Shown here piece after piece: positions 9,102 to 16,160 of a DNA stretch of 48,892 bases. Source of the DNA: CAWULT01 sp963923455. Lineage in GTDB: Bacteria; Acidobacteriota; Vicinamibacteria; Vicinamibacterales; UBA2999. Under the pieces are notes generated by a model, which saw only the letters and a list, made by a program, of their open reading frames with translations, was not told where the DNA came from and did no database searches. Where the stretch lies: NCBI GenBank assembly GCA_963923455.1, contig CAWULT010000024.1, positions 1 to 48,892 of the forward strand, read 5' to 3'. The translations under genes and the position numbers were made by a program. The first letter of the stretch is position 1. Each line of letters opens with the position of its first letter.

Positions 9102-10133
9102 TCAGCGACCCTCGGCGGGCGCTCCGGCCTCGCCGTCCCCGGGCCGCTCCTGCGACACGACCGGGCGGCCGGTGCGGGCGGCCTCGCGCTCCTCGGCGCG
9201 CGCGGCGCTGAGGATGTTGTGCATCGCGTAGTTCCCTTCGTGACAGTCGTACGCCGGCAGCGGCGTGCTGTCCGTCGTCAAGGGCAGCGCGAACGTCCAG
9301 GGCCTCGTCCAGGTGCCGGGGTCGTCGATCGTCACGGTCCAGCGCACCTGCTCGGGGGAGATCCGCGTGAAGCGCTCCACGACGGTGAGCGTCTCGGGGT
9401 TCGCGTTGCGATACACGCTGCGCTCCGTGAAGTTGCGCGTCTCGACGACCAGGGTGTCGCCCTCCCACCGGCCGCGGGCGTTGCCCATGTCGAGGCCGAT
9501 GGCCGCCCCGACGTGCGGACCGGGGCTGAGCGGGATGATCCGCGTCTCGTGGATCATCTCGTAGCGGATGGCCACGACGCCGGGGGCCTGAACGATCTCG
9601 TACTGGTTGCCGTAGATGGCCGGCATCATCGAGCCTGGATAGCCCCGCGTGATGCAGCGGTCGTAGAGGCTGCGGTCGGTGAAGGAGTCGGCCGGACCTC
9701 GGGTGTTGCCGGTGCGCGCCGCCGCGCGGGCGGCCGCGCGCCGCTGGGCCGCCGGCGTGAGCGGCGGGATGTGGCCGTCGGCCGGGTCGACGATGAGCCA
9801 CGCCTGACTGCCCCGCTCGAGGTTCAGGTTGTCCTGCCACCAGTGATCGGGAGCGTGGATCGGGCCCTGGAACGCGTCGACCGTCCGCGCCTGGATGGCG
9901 CGCCGCGCCCGCTGCAGTTCCTCGCGGGACACGTCACTCAGCGTGCGCCCCTCGAACTCCTGCGGGCGCTCGAGCGGTGTGCCGTTCTCGTAGGTGTTGG
10001 TGTAGGTGCCCTGCAGGTCCGGGTCGCCCCAGGGCGTGCGCGGTGTCGTCTGCGCACCGGCCGGCGCGATCGCCGACAGTATCGCACCCGCGCCGAGTGC
10101 CGCCACGCCTGACCATCCAAACCGGGTGCGCAT
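9102..10133 (-). CDS. Secreted CHEGN-family protein (copy 2)
   Basis: A 343-residue member of the same family as the gene at position 28. The ATG at 10133 lies 8 nt after a GGAGGA ribosome site and starts a signal peptide (about 1-27, ending PAGAQ). The longer open frame to 10202 lacks such support. It carries PWGDPDLQGTY (34-44), GTPLERP, DPADGHIPPLTP, YDRCITRGYPGSMMP, EMIHETRIIPL, GRWEGDTLVVETRNF, DDPGTWTRPW and YDCHEGNYAMHN. It sits 43 bp before the TonB-dependent receptor on the same strand, so co-transcription is likely. This is the clearest contextual hint that the family works at the cell surface with receptors. Function unknown. Confidence 0.9.
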   Translation of the reverse strand: MRTRFGWSGVAALGAGAILSAIAPAGAQTTPRTPWGDPDLQGTYTNTYENGTPLERPQEFEGRTLSDVSREELQRARRAIQARTVDAFQGPIHAPDHWWQDNLNLERGSQAWLIVDPADGHIPPLTPAAQRRAAARAAARTGNTRGPADSFTDRSLYDRCITRGYPGSMMPAIYGNQYEIVQAPGVVAIRYEMIHETRIIPLSPGPHVGAAIGLDMGNARGRWEGDTLVVETRNFTERSVYRNANPETLTVVERFTRISPEQVRWTVTIDDPGTWTRPWTFALPLTTDSTPLPAYDCHEGNYAMHNILSAARAEEREAARTGRPVVSQERPGDGEAGAPAEGR

Positions 10134-10271
10134 ACCAGCGTCCTCCGCACCAAATCGCCGACCGTGAGCATGCCCGGACCAGTCGCGCGGCCCGCGCCGC
10201 ATTATCGCGGCCGGTCGAAGCGGCGTGAATCGCCCGATCGGGGGAGGCGCATGCGCGCCTGCGTCCCTGCG

Positions 10272-11531
10272 CTACGGGGCAGGCTCCAGGCGCAGCAGCG
10301 CCCCCGGGTTCTCGTCGGTGAGCACGTACAGAAGCCCATCCGGCCCCTGGCGCACGTCGCGCACGCGCTGGCGCAGTTCGGTGAGCAGCATCTCGCGGCG
10401 CAACTCCTCGTCGCGGTCGTTGAAGACGATGCGCTGCAGGTGCCCGGTGCCGGCGATCTCGCCGAAGCGGAGCGAGCCGACGAACGCGTTCCCGCGCCAG
10501 GCCGGAAAGCGATCTCCGATGTAGAAGGCCATCCCCGACACCGCGATCGAGGGCGTCCAGTACACGAGTGGAGGCTCGATGCCGTCCCGGACGAACGCCC
10601 CTTGCCACGGGCCTTCGTAGGACCGGCCGAGGCTGACACCGGGCCAGCCGTAATTGTGGCCCGGCAGGATCACGTTGATCTCGTCGCCGCCGTTCGGGCC
10701 CTGCTCGTTCGCCCAGATGGCGCCCGTCCGCGGATGCACGGCGAGCCCGAGCTGGTTGCGATGTCCGAGCGAGTAGATCTCGGGCCGGTACCCCGGCCGG
10801 CCCACGAACGGGTTGTCGGGCGGCACGGAACCGTCGTCGCGCAGCCGCAGCACCTTCCCCTTGAGGTGTCCCGGCTCCTGCGCGTCCTTCATGTTGGCGA
10901 CCGACGCGCCGGTCGTCATGTAGAGCATGCCGTCCCGCCCGAACGCGAGCCGCGAGGCCGCACCACCGTTGCCGTCCCACCACGGCTCGACGATCAGCAG
11001 ATCGGTGACATCGGCGAGCGCCGATCCAGTCCAGCGTCCGCGGGCCAGGGTCGTCGCAATCAGTCCATCGCCGTTCGCCTTGCTGTAGGTCAGGTAGACC
11101 CAGTGGTTCTCCGCGAATCGCGGATGCAGTACGACGTCCATCAGGCCGCCGAGCCGTTGCGCCCGCGCCTGCGGGGCGCCGGCCACGGGCGCCGGAACGA
11201 GCACCCCGTCGCGGATCAGGCGCAGGCGCCCGGCCCGCTCGGTGACCAGCATGTCGCCGCCGGGCAGGAACGCGAGGCTCCAGGGGTTGGCGAGCCCCTT
11301 GGTGACGACGACCACGCGCACACGGTGCTGCTCGGCGGTATCGATGATCCAGGGGCCGTCGCCGAGCGGGGGACGGGCGACGCCGATGGGCACGGGTGCC
11401 GCACCGGCTCGCGGCCCCTGCGCCGCGCCAGGGCCGCCGCCGGCCTGTGCCGCGAGCAGAGCGCCGCAGGCGATCACCGCCACGGGCAGCGCCAGCCGAC
11501 TCGACTGGGGCGCAATGGTCGGCCACGTCAT
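10272..11531 (-). CDS. Soluble PQQ-dependent sugar dehydrogenase-like protein (copy 1)
   Basis: A 419-residue secreted beta-propeller of the glucose/sorbosone dehydrogenase family. The ATG at 11531 follows a GGAGG ribosome site, and residues 1-30 are a signal peptide. Family landmarks are LANPWSLAFLPGGDMLVTER, NHWVYLTYSKANGDG, LGHRNQLGLAVHPRTGAIW and GPNGGDEINVILPGHNYGWP, with the late FVGSLRFGEIAGTGHLQRI blade. Family knowledge: these enzymes oxidise aldoses with PQQ and calcium in the periplasm, though many homologues are uncharacterised. The residues around GHRN...GP.GGDE fit the PQQ-binding face. It lies 138 bp upstream of the CHEGN gene and 106 bp downstream of the hydrolase, with a terminator-like hairpin in the latter gap. 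A second family member is at 24.0-25.2 kb. Confidence 0.9.
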   Translation of the reverse strand: MTWPTIAPQSSRLALPVAVIACGALLAAQAGGGPGAAQGPRAGAAPVPIGVARPPLGDGPWIIDTAEQHRVRVVVVTKGLANPWSLAFLPGGDMLVTERAGRLRLIRDGVLVPAPVAGAPQARAQRLGGLMDVVLHPRFAENHWVYLTYSKANGDGLIATTLARGRWTGSALADVTDLLIVEPWWDGNGGAASRLAFGRDGMLYMTTGASVANMKDAQEPGHLKGKVLRLRDDGSVPPDNPFVGRPGYRPEIYSLGHRNQLGLAVHPRTGAIWANEQGPNGGDEINVILPGHNYGWPGVSLGRSYEGPWQGAFVRDGIEPPLVYWTPSIAVSGMAFYIGDRFPAWRGNAFVGSLRFGEIAGTGHLQRIVFNDRDEELRREMLLTELRQRVRDVRQGPDGLLYVLTDENPGALLRLEPAP

Positions 11532-11593
11532 TGAGAATCCTCCAGCGCGTCAGCCGCGTGGGCGCCACCCTACATCGGAGCCCGGGCGCGCCG

Positions 11594-11612
11594 AAATCCC
11601 CCACTCGGGGGA
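11594..11612 (-). terminator. Rho-independent-like terminator of the hydrolase gene
   Basis: Read on the minus strand, a 6-bp stem TCCCCC/GGGGGA closes a GAGT loop and is followed by TTT (plus-strand AAA at 11594-11596). It lies 25 bp after the stop of the hydrolase gene, and so separates that gene from the downstream sugar dehydrogenase. Confidence 0.6.
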
Positions 11613-11637
11613 CGGCTCCTCTCAGCGGGCGGGCGCC

Positions 11638-13086
11638 TCAGCGCTTCCCAATGCCCTCGATGAAGTCCACGATCTGGGCAGAGACGCTGGTATCGGCGGT
11701 GCCGACCGACAGCAACTGCGAGGAGTGGTTGTGGCCGAGGCTCTGGCTGTACCGGGGGCGCACGCCGTCCCGGGCCACGAGCTCGCGGTACAGATCGGAG
11801 AATGGCCGCGTGTAGCGGGCGTGATCCCACTCGGCCGTCGTGAACAGCACGGGGATGTCCGCGCGCGTGACGTTGCCGGTGACGACCCGGCGCGCCCACT
11901 GCGTCGGGTCCTCGCCGAAGTAGGCCAATTCGCCCTTCGACGGGGCCGCGACGTCGAACGAGTACGGACCGGACACGAGCACGGCGCCCGCGGGCCGGGC
12001 CGCTCCCGGCGGCATCAGCTCGGGCCTGAAGACGAAGGTGGCCGCGTGGAGCGCCCCGGTGGAGATGCCGACGACGAAGACGCGGGCCGGATCGCCGCCG
12101 AACTCGGCGGCGTGGTCGCGGAGCCAGGTCACGGCGGCCGCGACATCGCGGCCGCCCTCGGGCCATGCCGCCGCCGGCGCCAGCCGGTACCCACTCGTCA
12201 CGCCCACGTAGCCGATGCTGGCGAAGTACTCCGCGACGTTCGCCGTCGCCGCGCGACTGCCGGCCACGAGGCCCCCGCCGTGGAACACCACCACCACGGG
12301 AACGGGACGCTCGGACCGCCGGACCACGGGCGTGTGGATGTCCATCTGCTGCCGCTCGTCCGGGCCATAGGACACGTTCTTCCTGATGGCGATCTCGCCC
12401 GGCTCGTAGACGCGCGGCACCGCCGCGTAGAGCTTCGCGGTCTCGGCGGCCATGGTGCCGTCGAACTCGTGCCCGAACGAGGCCAGCCGGGCCGCCACCT
12501 CGGCCGGCATGGCACGCCGCGCGATGTCCGCGCGGCTCGGACCGCGCTCGTCCGGCGGCGACCATCGGAAGGTCTGCTGTGCATCACGGGCGTCGCTGCA
12601 CCGCTCGAGCGTCAGGTCTCGGCGACGATACACGGGCGAGACGAGGGGCGGCGTGGCCGCGATGTCGCCCTTCTCCCCCGCCAGGGACACGCACAGATCG
12701 CGGTGCGACTCGGGGCTCAACCGTCCCCAGGCCAGGGCCCAACGCTGTTGCGGCGCACCCGAGCAGGCGCGCACCACGAGCCTGGCACCCGGCTCGAGCG
12801 CCGACGCGGCGAGGCAGCGATCGTACCGGCTGGCCCGGATCACGCCGGTGCCGGCAGCGCGTTCGAACCGCTGATCGTCGAGCTCCGCGCCGTACTTGCA
12901 GGTATGCGCCTGGAGCGGATCGTCGAGGCGCAGCGTCGGACCGGCCCCGGCGATGTCGAGGCAATAGCCGCGGGCCTCGTCCAGGGGCTGGACGGTCCGC
13001 AGCAGCCCGGTGTCGGCGGCGGCCGCTGCAGGCCGGCCCACGACCAGGACGAGCGCCACGACCGCGATCACACCGATGTTCCGCAT
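11638..13086 (-). CDS. Secreted two-domain alpha/beta hydrolase with ricin-like N-terminus
   Basis: A 482-residue protein. The ATG at 13086 follows a GGAGGA ribosome site and starts a signal peptide (about 1-24). Residues 25-175 are Cys-rich with beta-trefoil features: GYCLDIAG, YDRCLAAS, QQRWAL (113-118), LCVSLAG and QQTFRW (170-175). This looks like a degenerate ricin/QxW carbohydrate-binding domain. Residues 235-482 are an esterase/lipase-like alpha/beta hydrolase with the oxyanion motif HGGG (269-272), nucleophile S342 in GISTG, and candidate D421 (EWDH) and H452 or H454 (GHNHSS). HGGG plus GxSxG points to the hormone-sensitive-lipase/carboxylesterase branch. The likely role is an esterase acting on a glycan-linked or polymeric substrate; substrate unknown. 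Its own terminator-like hairpin follows. Confidence 0.85.
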   Translation of the reverse strand: MRNIGVIAVVALVLVVGRPAAAAADTGLLRTVQPLDEARGYCLDIAGAGPTLRLDDPLQAHTCKYGAELDDQRFERAAGTGVIRASRYDRCLAASALEPGARLVVRACSGAPQQRWALAWGRLSPESHRDLCVSLAGEKGDIAATPPLVSPVYRRRDLTLERCSDARDAQQTFRWSPPDERGPSRADIARRAMPAEVAARLASFGHEFDGTMAAETAKLYAAVPRVYEPGEIAIRKNVSYGPDERQQMDIHTPVVRRSERPVPVVVVFHGGGLVAGSRAATANVAEYFASIGYVGVTSGYRLAPAAAWPEGGRDVAAAVTWLRDHAAEFGGDPARVFVVGISTGALHAATFVFRPELMPPGAARPAGAVLVSGPYSFDVAAPSKGELAYFGEDPTQWARRVVTGNVTRADIPVLFTTAEWDHARYTRPFSDLYRELVARDGVRPRYSQSLGHNHSSQLLSVGTADTSVSAQIVDFIEGIGKR

Positions 13087-13237
13087 GAGTCCTCCTGTCC
13101 GGCGCCCCCCAACGGCAGGCGCATGCTACCCGATCCAGCCGCGGACCCGTACGCCCCGTCTGGGCCTCGTTCGCGTCGCCGCCGTACCGTGTACGGGCCA
13201 CCCAGAGTGCGGGGCAGGCGCTGCGCGGCCCGGCGCG

Positions 13238-13243
13238 TACAAT
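13238..13243 (+). promoter_or_regulatory. -10-like TACAAT immediately before the NHL gene
   Basis: TACAAT ends 6 bp before the ATG at 13250, and no Shine-Dalgarno lies between. If it is a real -10, transcription would start at or next to the AUG, giving a leaderless mRNA. No clear -35 is seen. Confidence 0.45.
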
Positions 13244-13249
13244 CAGGGC

Positions 13250-14227
13250 ATGACACGCCGCCTCGCTTCGCTCGCCCTGTTCGTGGCCTCCGTGACGCCG
13301 GCCCTCGCCCAGGCACCGGCCAGCGCCCCCGCGGCGCCGTATGCGCCGCCCGCCTCGACGCTGTCCAGCATCTTCGGGCGCTACACCGTCCGCGGCGACT
13401 TCGGCGCCAAGGACCCGAAGGAATGGGGTGGCACGACCACATGGGTCGCCGCCGACGGCAAGGGCACCGTGGTCGTGATGGTGCGCGTGGCGCCCTACTT
13501 CCGCTTCTTCACGGCCGACGGCCAGCCAATTCGCCAGTGGGGTGACAAGGACCTCTTCCCCGGCGAGGCCCACAGCGTCCACTTCGGCCCCGACGGCAGC
13601 CTCTGGGCCACCGACACGAACAACCACACGGTCCGCAAGTTCTCGCCGACCGGCGAACTGCTGCTGACGCTCGGCAAGCCGGGCATCACCGGTGACAACA
13701 CGTCGCAGGACGCGTTCAACCGTCCCAACATCGTCGCCTTCGGTCCCCGCGGCGAGGTGTTCGTGTCGGACGGCTACGGCAACCAGCGCATCGTCGAGTT
13801 CACGCCCGACGGCAAGTTCGTCCGCATCATCGGGGGCAGGAAAGGCAAAGGTGACGGCGAGATGAGCATGGTCCACGGCGTCGCCATCGACGCGCAAGGC
13901 CGCATCTACGCCACCGACAGCGACAACCAGCGCGTCGTGGTGTTCGATCGGCAGGGGAAGTTCCTGAAGAACGTCGCCATCACGGGACGTGGAGGTTCGT
14001 ACATGGCGCCCGACGGCACGTTCTACATCAGCGACGTCAACTCGGGCGTGGTGGCGGTGCTCAAGAACGACCAGATCGTCGACGTGATCAAGGTCGAGGG
14101 GCGGCCCCACGGCATGGCCGTGGACCCGACGACCGGAGACGTCTACACGGCCTCCACGGTGGCGACGCGGCCCGGCATCACGAAGGCCGCCCTGCGCCGG
14201 GGCGCCGGCGACCGGGCGGCCAACTAG
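13250..14227 (+). CDS. Exported NHL-repeat beta-propeller protein
   Basis: A 325-residue protein. I chose the ATG at 13250 because it opens a clean signal peptide (MTRRLASLALFVASVTPALA); the 80 codons open upstream have shadow composition. The mature part is a six-bladed NHL-type propeller with repeats such as LWATDTNNHTVRKFSPTGEL, VFVSDGYGNQRIVEFTPDGK, IYATDSDNQRVVVFDRQGKF and FYISDVNSGVVAVL. This resembles peptidyl-alpha-hydroxyglycine lyase-like and other bacterial NHL proteins, but no catalytic assignment is safe. It is likely a periplasmic binding or scaffold protein. It is monocistronic: neighbours on both sides are on the minus strand, with a bidirectional hairpin at its end. Confidence 0.88.
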   Translation: MTRRLASLALFVASVTPALAQAPASAPAAPYAPPASTLSSIFGRYTVRGDFGAKDPKEWGGTTTWVAADGKGTVVVMVRVAPYFRFFTADGQPIRQWGDKDLFPGEAHSVHFGPDGSLWATDTNNHTVRKFSPTGELLLTLGKPGITGDNTSQDAFNRPNIVAFGPRGEVFVSDGYGNQRIVEFTPDGKFVRIIGGRKGKGDGEMSMVHGVAIDAQGRIYATDSDNQRVVVFDRQGKFLKNVAITGRGGSYMAPDGTFYISDVNSGVVAVLKNDQIVDVIKVEGRPHGMAVDPTTGDVYTASTVATRPGITKAALRRGAGDRAAN

Positions 14228-14243
14228 GCCGCGCGACGGGGGG

Positions 14244-14262
14244 GCGCGCCGGCGAGGCGCGC
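14244..14262. terminator. Bidirectional hairpin between convergent genes
   Basis: GCGCGCC (14244-14250) and GGCGCGC (14256-14262) form a perfect 7-bp stem with a 5-nt loop. It lies between the stop at 14227 (+) and the stop at 14262-14264 (-). Confidence 0.55.
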
Positions 14263-15986
14263 TACCGCCCGGTCCCGAAACACGGGAATCGAGCCGGACC
14301 GAAGGTGGAGGTCGGCATGCGCCCCCGCTCCACGAACAGGTGTCCGGCCGTCCCCGGTACCTCGTCGTAGTGGCCCAGGACGTGCTCGCGGATCTGCGGA
14401 TACGGCACGAGCTCGTCGAGCACGGGATCGTTCGCGGAGAAGAGAAAGGGCACGGACGTCGAGCGCAGCAGGCGCAGGGACACGGCCTGCCCTTCGGGGT
14501 CCCTCCGCCAGGCCTGATGCCAGTAGAGATGGCCGCCGGCGATCCTCCGGTCGATCAGGTAGCCGACATGAAAGGGCGTCGACCCGCTGACCCAGACGCG
14601 ATCCTCGGGCGACGTGCAGTCGTGCAGATAGCGCAGGAGCGGGTGACGGCCTTCGGACAGGGTCCCCAGGTTCCAGGCGTCACCCCCGGTCGCCGCCAGC
14701 ATCGCCTCGGCGGCCTCACGGCTCATGAAGGCGTCGAGCGGAGGCGTCGCCAGGAGTTGAGCCAGCGCACGCGGAGCCCGCTCGGTGACCAGTTCCCAGG
14801 GACGGGTCAGCGGCGTGCCGCGCACCATGCCGTACACGTTCAGCACCCCGAGCAGCAGCATGGCGGAGAACGCGGCACGCCAGCGCCCTCCGCGGACGAG
14901 GAGCTGGCTGCCGAGGGCCATGGTCATCGGGTACACCAGCAGCGCATAGCCGGGCTCCCGGAACAGCTGGACGTCGACCACCAGCAGGAACAGCGCTGCC
15001 GGAAGCGTCAGCCAGGCCCGGTGGTCCAGCCTGGGGCCGGGCCCGGGGCGCGTGCGGGCGTCCATCGCAATCAGCCCGAGCAGCAGCACCGGCAAGGCCA
15101 GCGCCAGCTGCTGGAGCGGGGGCGCGCCGTCGAAGGTCGACGGCGCCACCACCGCCGCGAACGGATTCGTGGTCAGCAGGCGACGGAACGGGGAGCCCGG
15201 CCCGAAGAACTGTGCCGACGGTGGCGTGACGTCGACGTAGAAAGCGAGGCGACGGGTCAGGTACTGGGGCAGCCCCTCTCCGCTCTGCACCAGCACGGCC
15301 CACGGCAGCAGACACAGCACGGCGGCTCCGACGTAGGCGAGGGCGTGGCTGCCCAGCCGGCGCCAGCCGCCCGGTTCACGCCCGGCCAGTCCCGTCGTGA
15401 CGAAGACGAACACCGCGGCGAGACCCGCGTAGATGCCGTGGTCGTGGCGATACAGGAACGCTGCCGCCGTCAGGGCGCCCACGATCGCCCCCCGCCCGCG
15501 CGTGGGCACGTCGAAGTAGCGCCAGCCTGCCCAGATCGCGAGCGGATAGAACAGGAGCTTCGGATAGTGATAGGTCGACGTGGCGGCCACGCTCGGAAGC
15601 GCCAGCAGGATCGTGGCGAACGCCGCCGGGGCGCTCGACACGCGTCGGGCGATGGCAAAGGCCACCCCGACGCCGGTGACGATGCCCAGCCACTGGACGA
15701 TGAACTCGCTCAGGAGCCGCGGCCCGAGCATGACCTGCGCGAGGGCGGACACGGCGGCCTGGAGCGGAATCCCCCACTCGAAGAAGTCCCGGTAGGGGTG
15801 ATCCCCATGGAGCAGTGCCGAGGCTTCCCACAGGCTGTAGAAGTTCGTGTCGCTGATCTGCGGCTCGACCGAGGCGACGAGCACCGCGAACGTCAGCGCG
15901 CAGACGAGCGGCAGGAAGACCGCGGCGCGCCCGATGGCCGGCCCCTCCGCACGGGCGTCGGAGCGGGGACGGGATGCGAGTCTCAT
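14262..15986 (-). CDS. GT-C-like polytopic membrane glycosyltransferase (putative)
   Basis: A 574-residue protein has about ten or more hydrophobic segments. The first is near residues 20-42, followed by an extracytoplasmic loop with SDTNFYSLWEASALLHGDHP and YRDFFEWG. Acidic residues plus a Y-R-D-F motif in the first loop, and the later STYHYPK and FLYRHDHG segments, are typical of the dolichyl-/undecaprenyl-phosphate sugar-dependent GT-C (family 39-like) enzymes. It probably transfers a lipid-linked sugar to a glycan or protein on the outer face of the inner membrane; donor and acceptor are unknown. It is divergent from the sugar operon and shares a 170-bp control region holding -10-like boxes on both strands. 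This suggests, but does not prove, a common glycan pathway. Confidence 0.8.
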   Translation of the reverse strand: MRLASRPRSDARAEGPAIGRAAVFLPLVCALTFAVLVASVEPQISDTNFYSLWEASALLHGDHPYRDFFEWGIPLQAAVSALAQVMLGPRLLSEFIVQWLGIVTGVGVAFAIARRVSSAPAAFATILLALPSVAATSTYHYPKLLFYPLAIWAGWRYFDVPTRGRGAIVGALTAAAFLYRHDHGIYAGLAAVFVFVTTGLAGREPGGWRRLGSHALAYVGAAVLCLLPWAVLVQSGEGLPQYLTRRLAFYVDVTPPSAQFFGPGSPFRRLLTTNPFAAVVAPSTFDGAPPLQQLALALPVLLLGLIAMDARTRPGPGPRLDHRAWLTLPAALFLLVVDVQLFREPGYALLVYPMTMALGSQLLVRGGRWRAAFSAMLLLGVLNVYGMVRGTPLTRPWELVTERAPRALAQLLATPPLDAFMSREAAEAMLAATGGDAWNLGTLSEGRHPLLRYLHDCTSPEDRVWVSGSTPFHVGYLIDRRIAGGHLYWHQAWRRDPEGQAVSLRLLRSTSVPFLFSANDPVLDELVPYPQIREHVLGHYDEVPGTAGHLFVERGRMPTSTFGPARFPCFGTGR

Positions 15987-15997
15987 CGGGAGCCCGT

Positions 15998-16003
15998 ATT
16001 ATA
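15998..16003 (-). promoter_or_regulatory. Consensus -10 TATAAT for the leftward membrane protein
   Basis: Minus-strand TATAAT is a perfect -10 hexamer ending 11 bp before the ATG at 15986, which predicts an mRNA leader of only about 5 nt. The overlapping plus-strand reading is TATTAT. No good -35 is visible. Confidence 0.55.
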
Positions 16004-16042
16004 CCGGCCGGTTCACGGAGGCCGGCGGCCGCGCAGATCGGG

Positions 16043-16048
16043 GATAAT
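16043..16048 (+). promoter_or_regulatory. -10-like GATAAT for the sugar operon
   Basis: GATAAT lies 10 bp before an ATG at 16059 and 108 bp before the GTG start of the first operon gene. The flank AATCAGGGC is shared with the TACAAT box at 13238. Confidence 0.4.
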
Positions 16049-16058
16049 CAGGGCTCCG

Positions 16059-16160
16059 ATGTCCGCGGGCACGCGCGTCGAGCCACCAGGCCCGATGGTT
16101 CGGCGCCGCATCCACCGCCGGTGGAACCGGTGCCCCGTCGGCTCGATCGATCCCGCGTGA
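16059..16160 (+). CDS. Possible 33-codon leader ORF overlapping the membrane protein start
   Basis: An Arg/Pro-rich 33-residue frame starts at an ATG 10 bp after a -10-like box and stops at TGA 16158-16160. That stop overlaps the GTG start at 16157 by GTGA. The spacing and overlap would suit translational coupling. The peptide has no recognisable domain, no strong ribosome site is visible, and open frames are common by chance at this GC, so it remains only a candidate. Confidence 0.3.
   Translation: MSAGTRVEPPGPMVRRRIHRRWNRCPVGSIDPA

Noticed and set aside
6104..9211. A 1035-codon plus-strand open frame opposite the first TonB receptor
   Set aside because: Its residues are Arg/Ala/Val/His-rich with no domain, and it mirrors the codon structure of a clearly real receptor gene. 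Long antisense frames are expected at this GC content.
14340..16160. A 606-codon plus-strand frame opposite the GT-C-like membrane protein
   Set aside because: Low-complexity Arg/Gln/Gly composition and no motif. It is the shadow of a gene with clear transmembrane segments.
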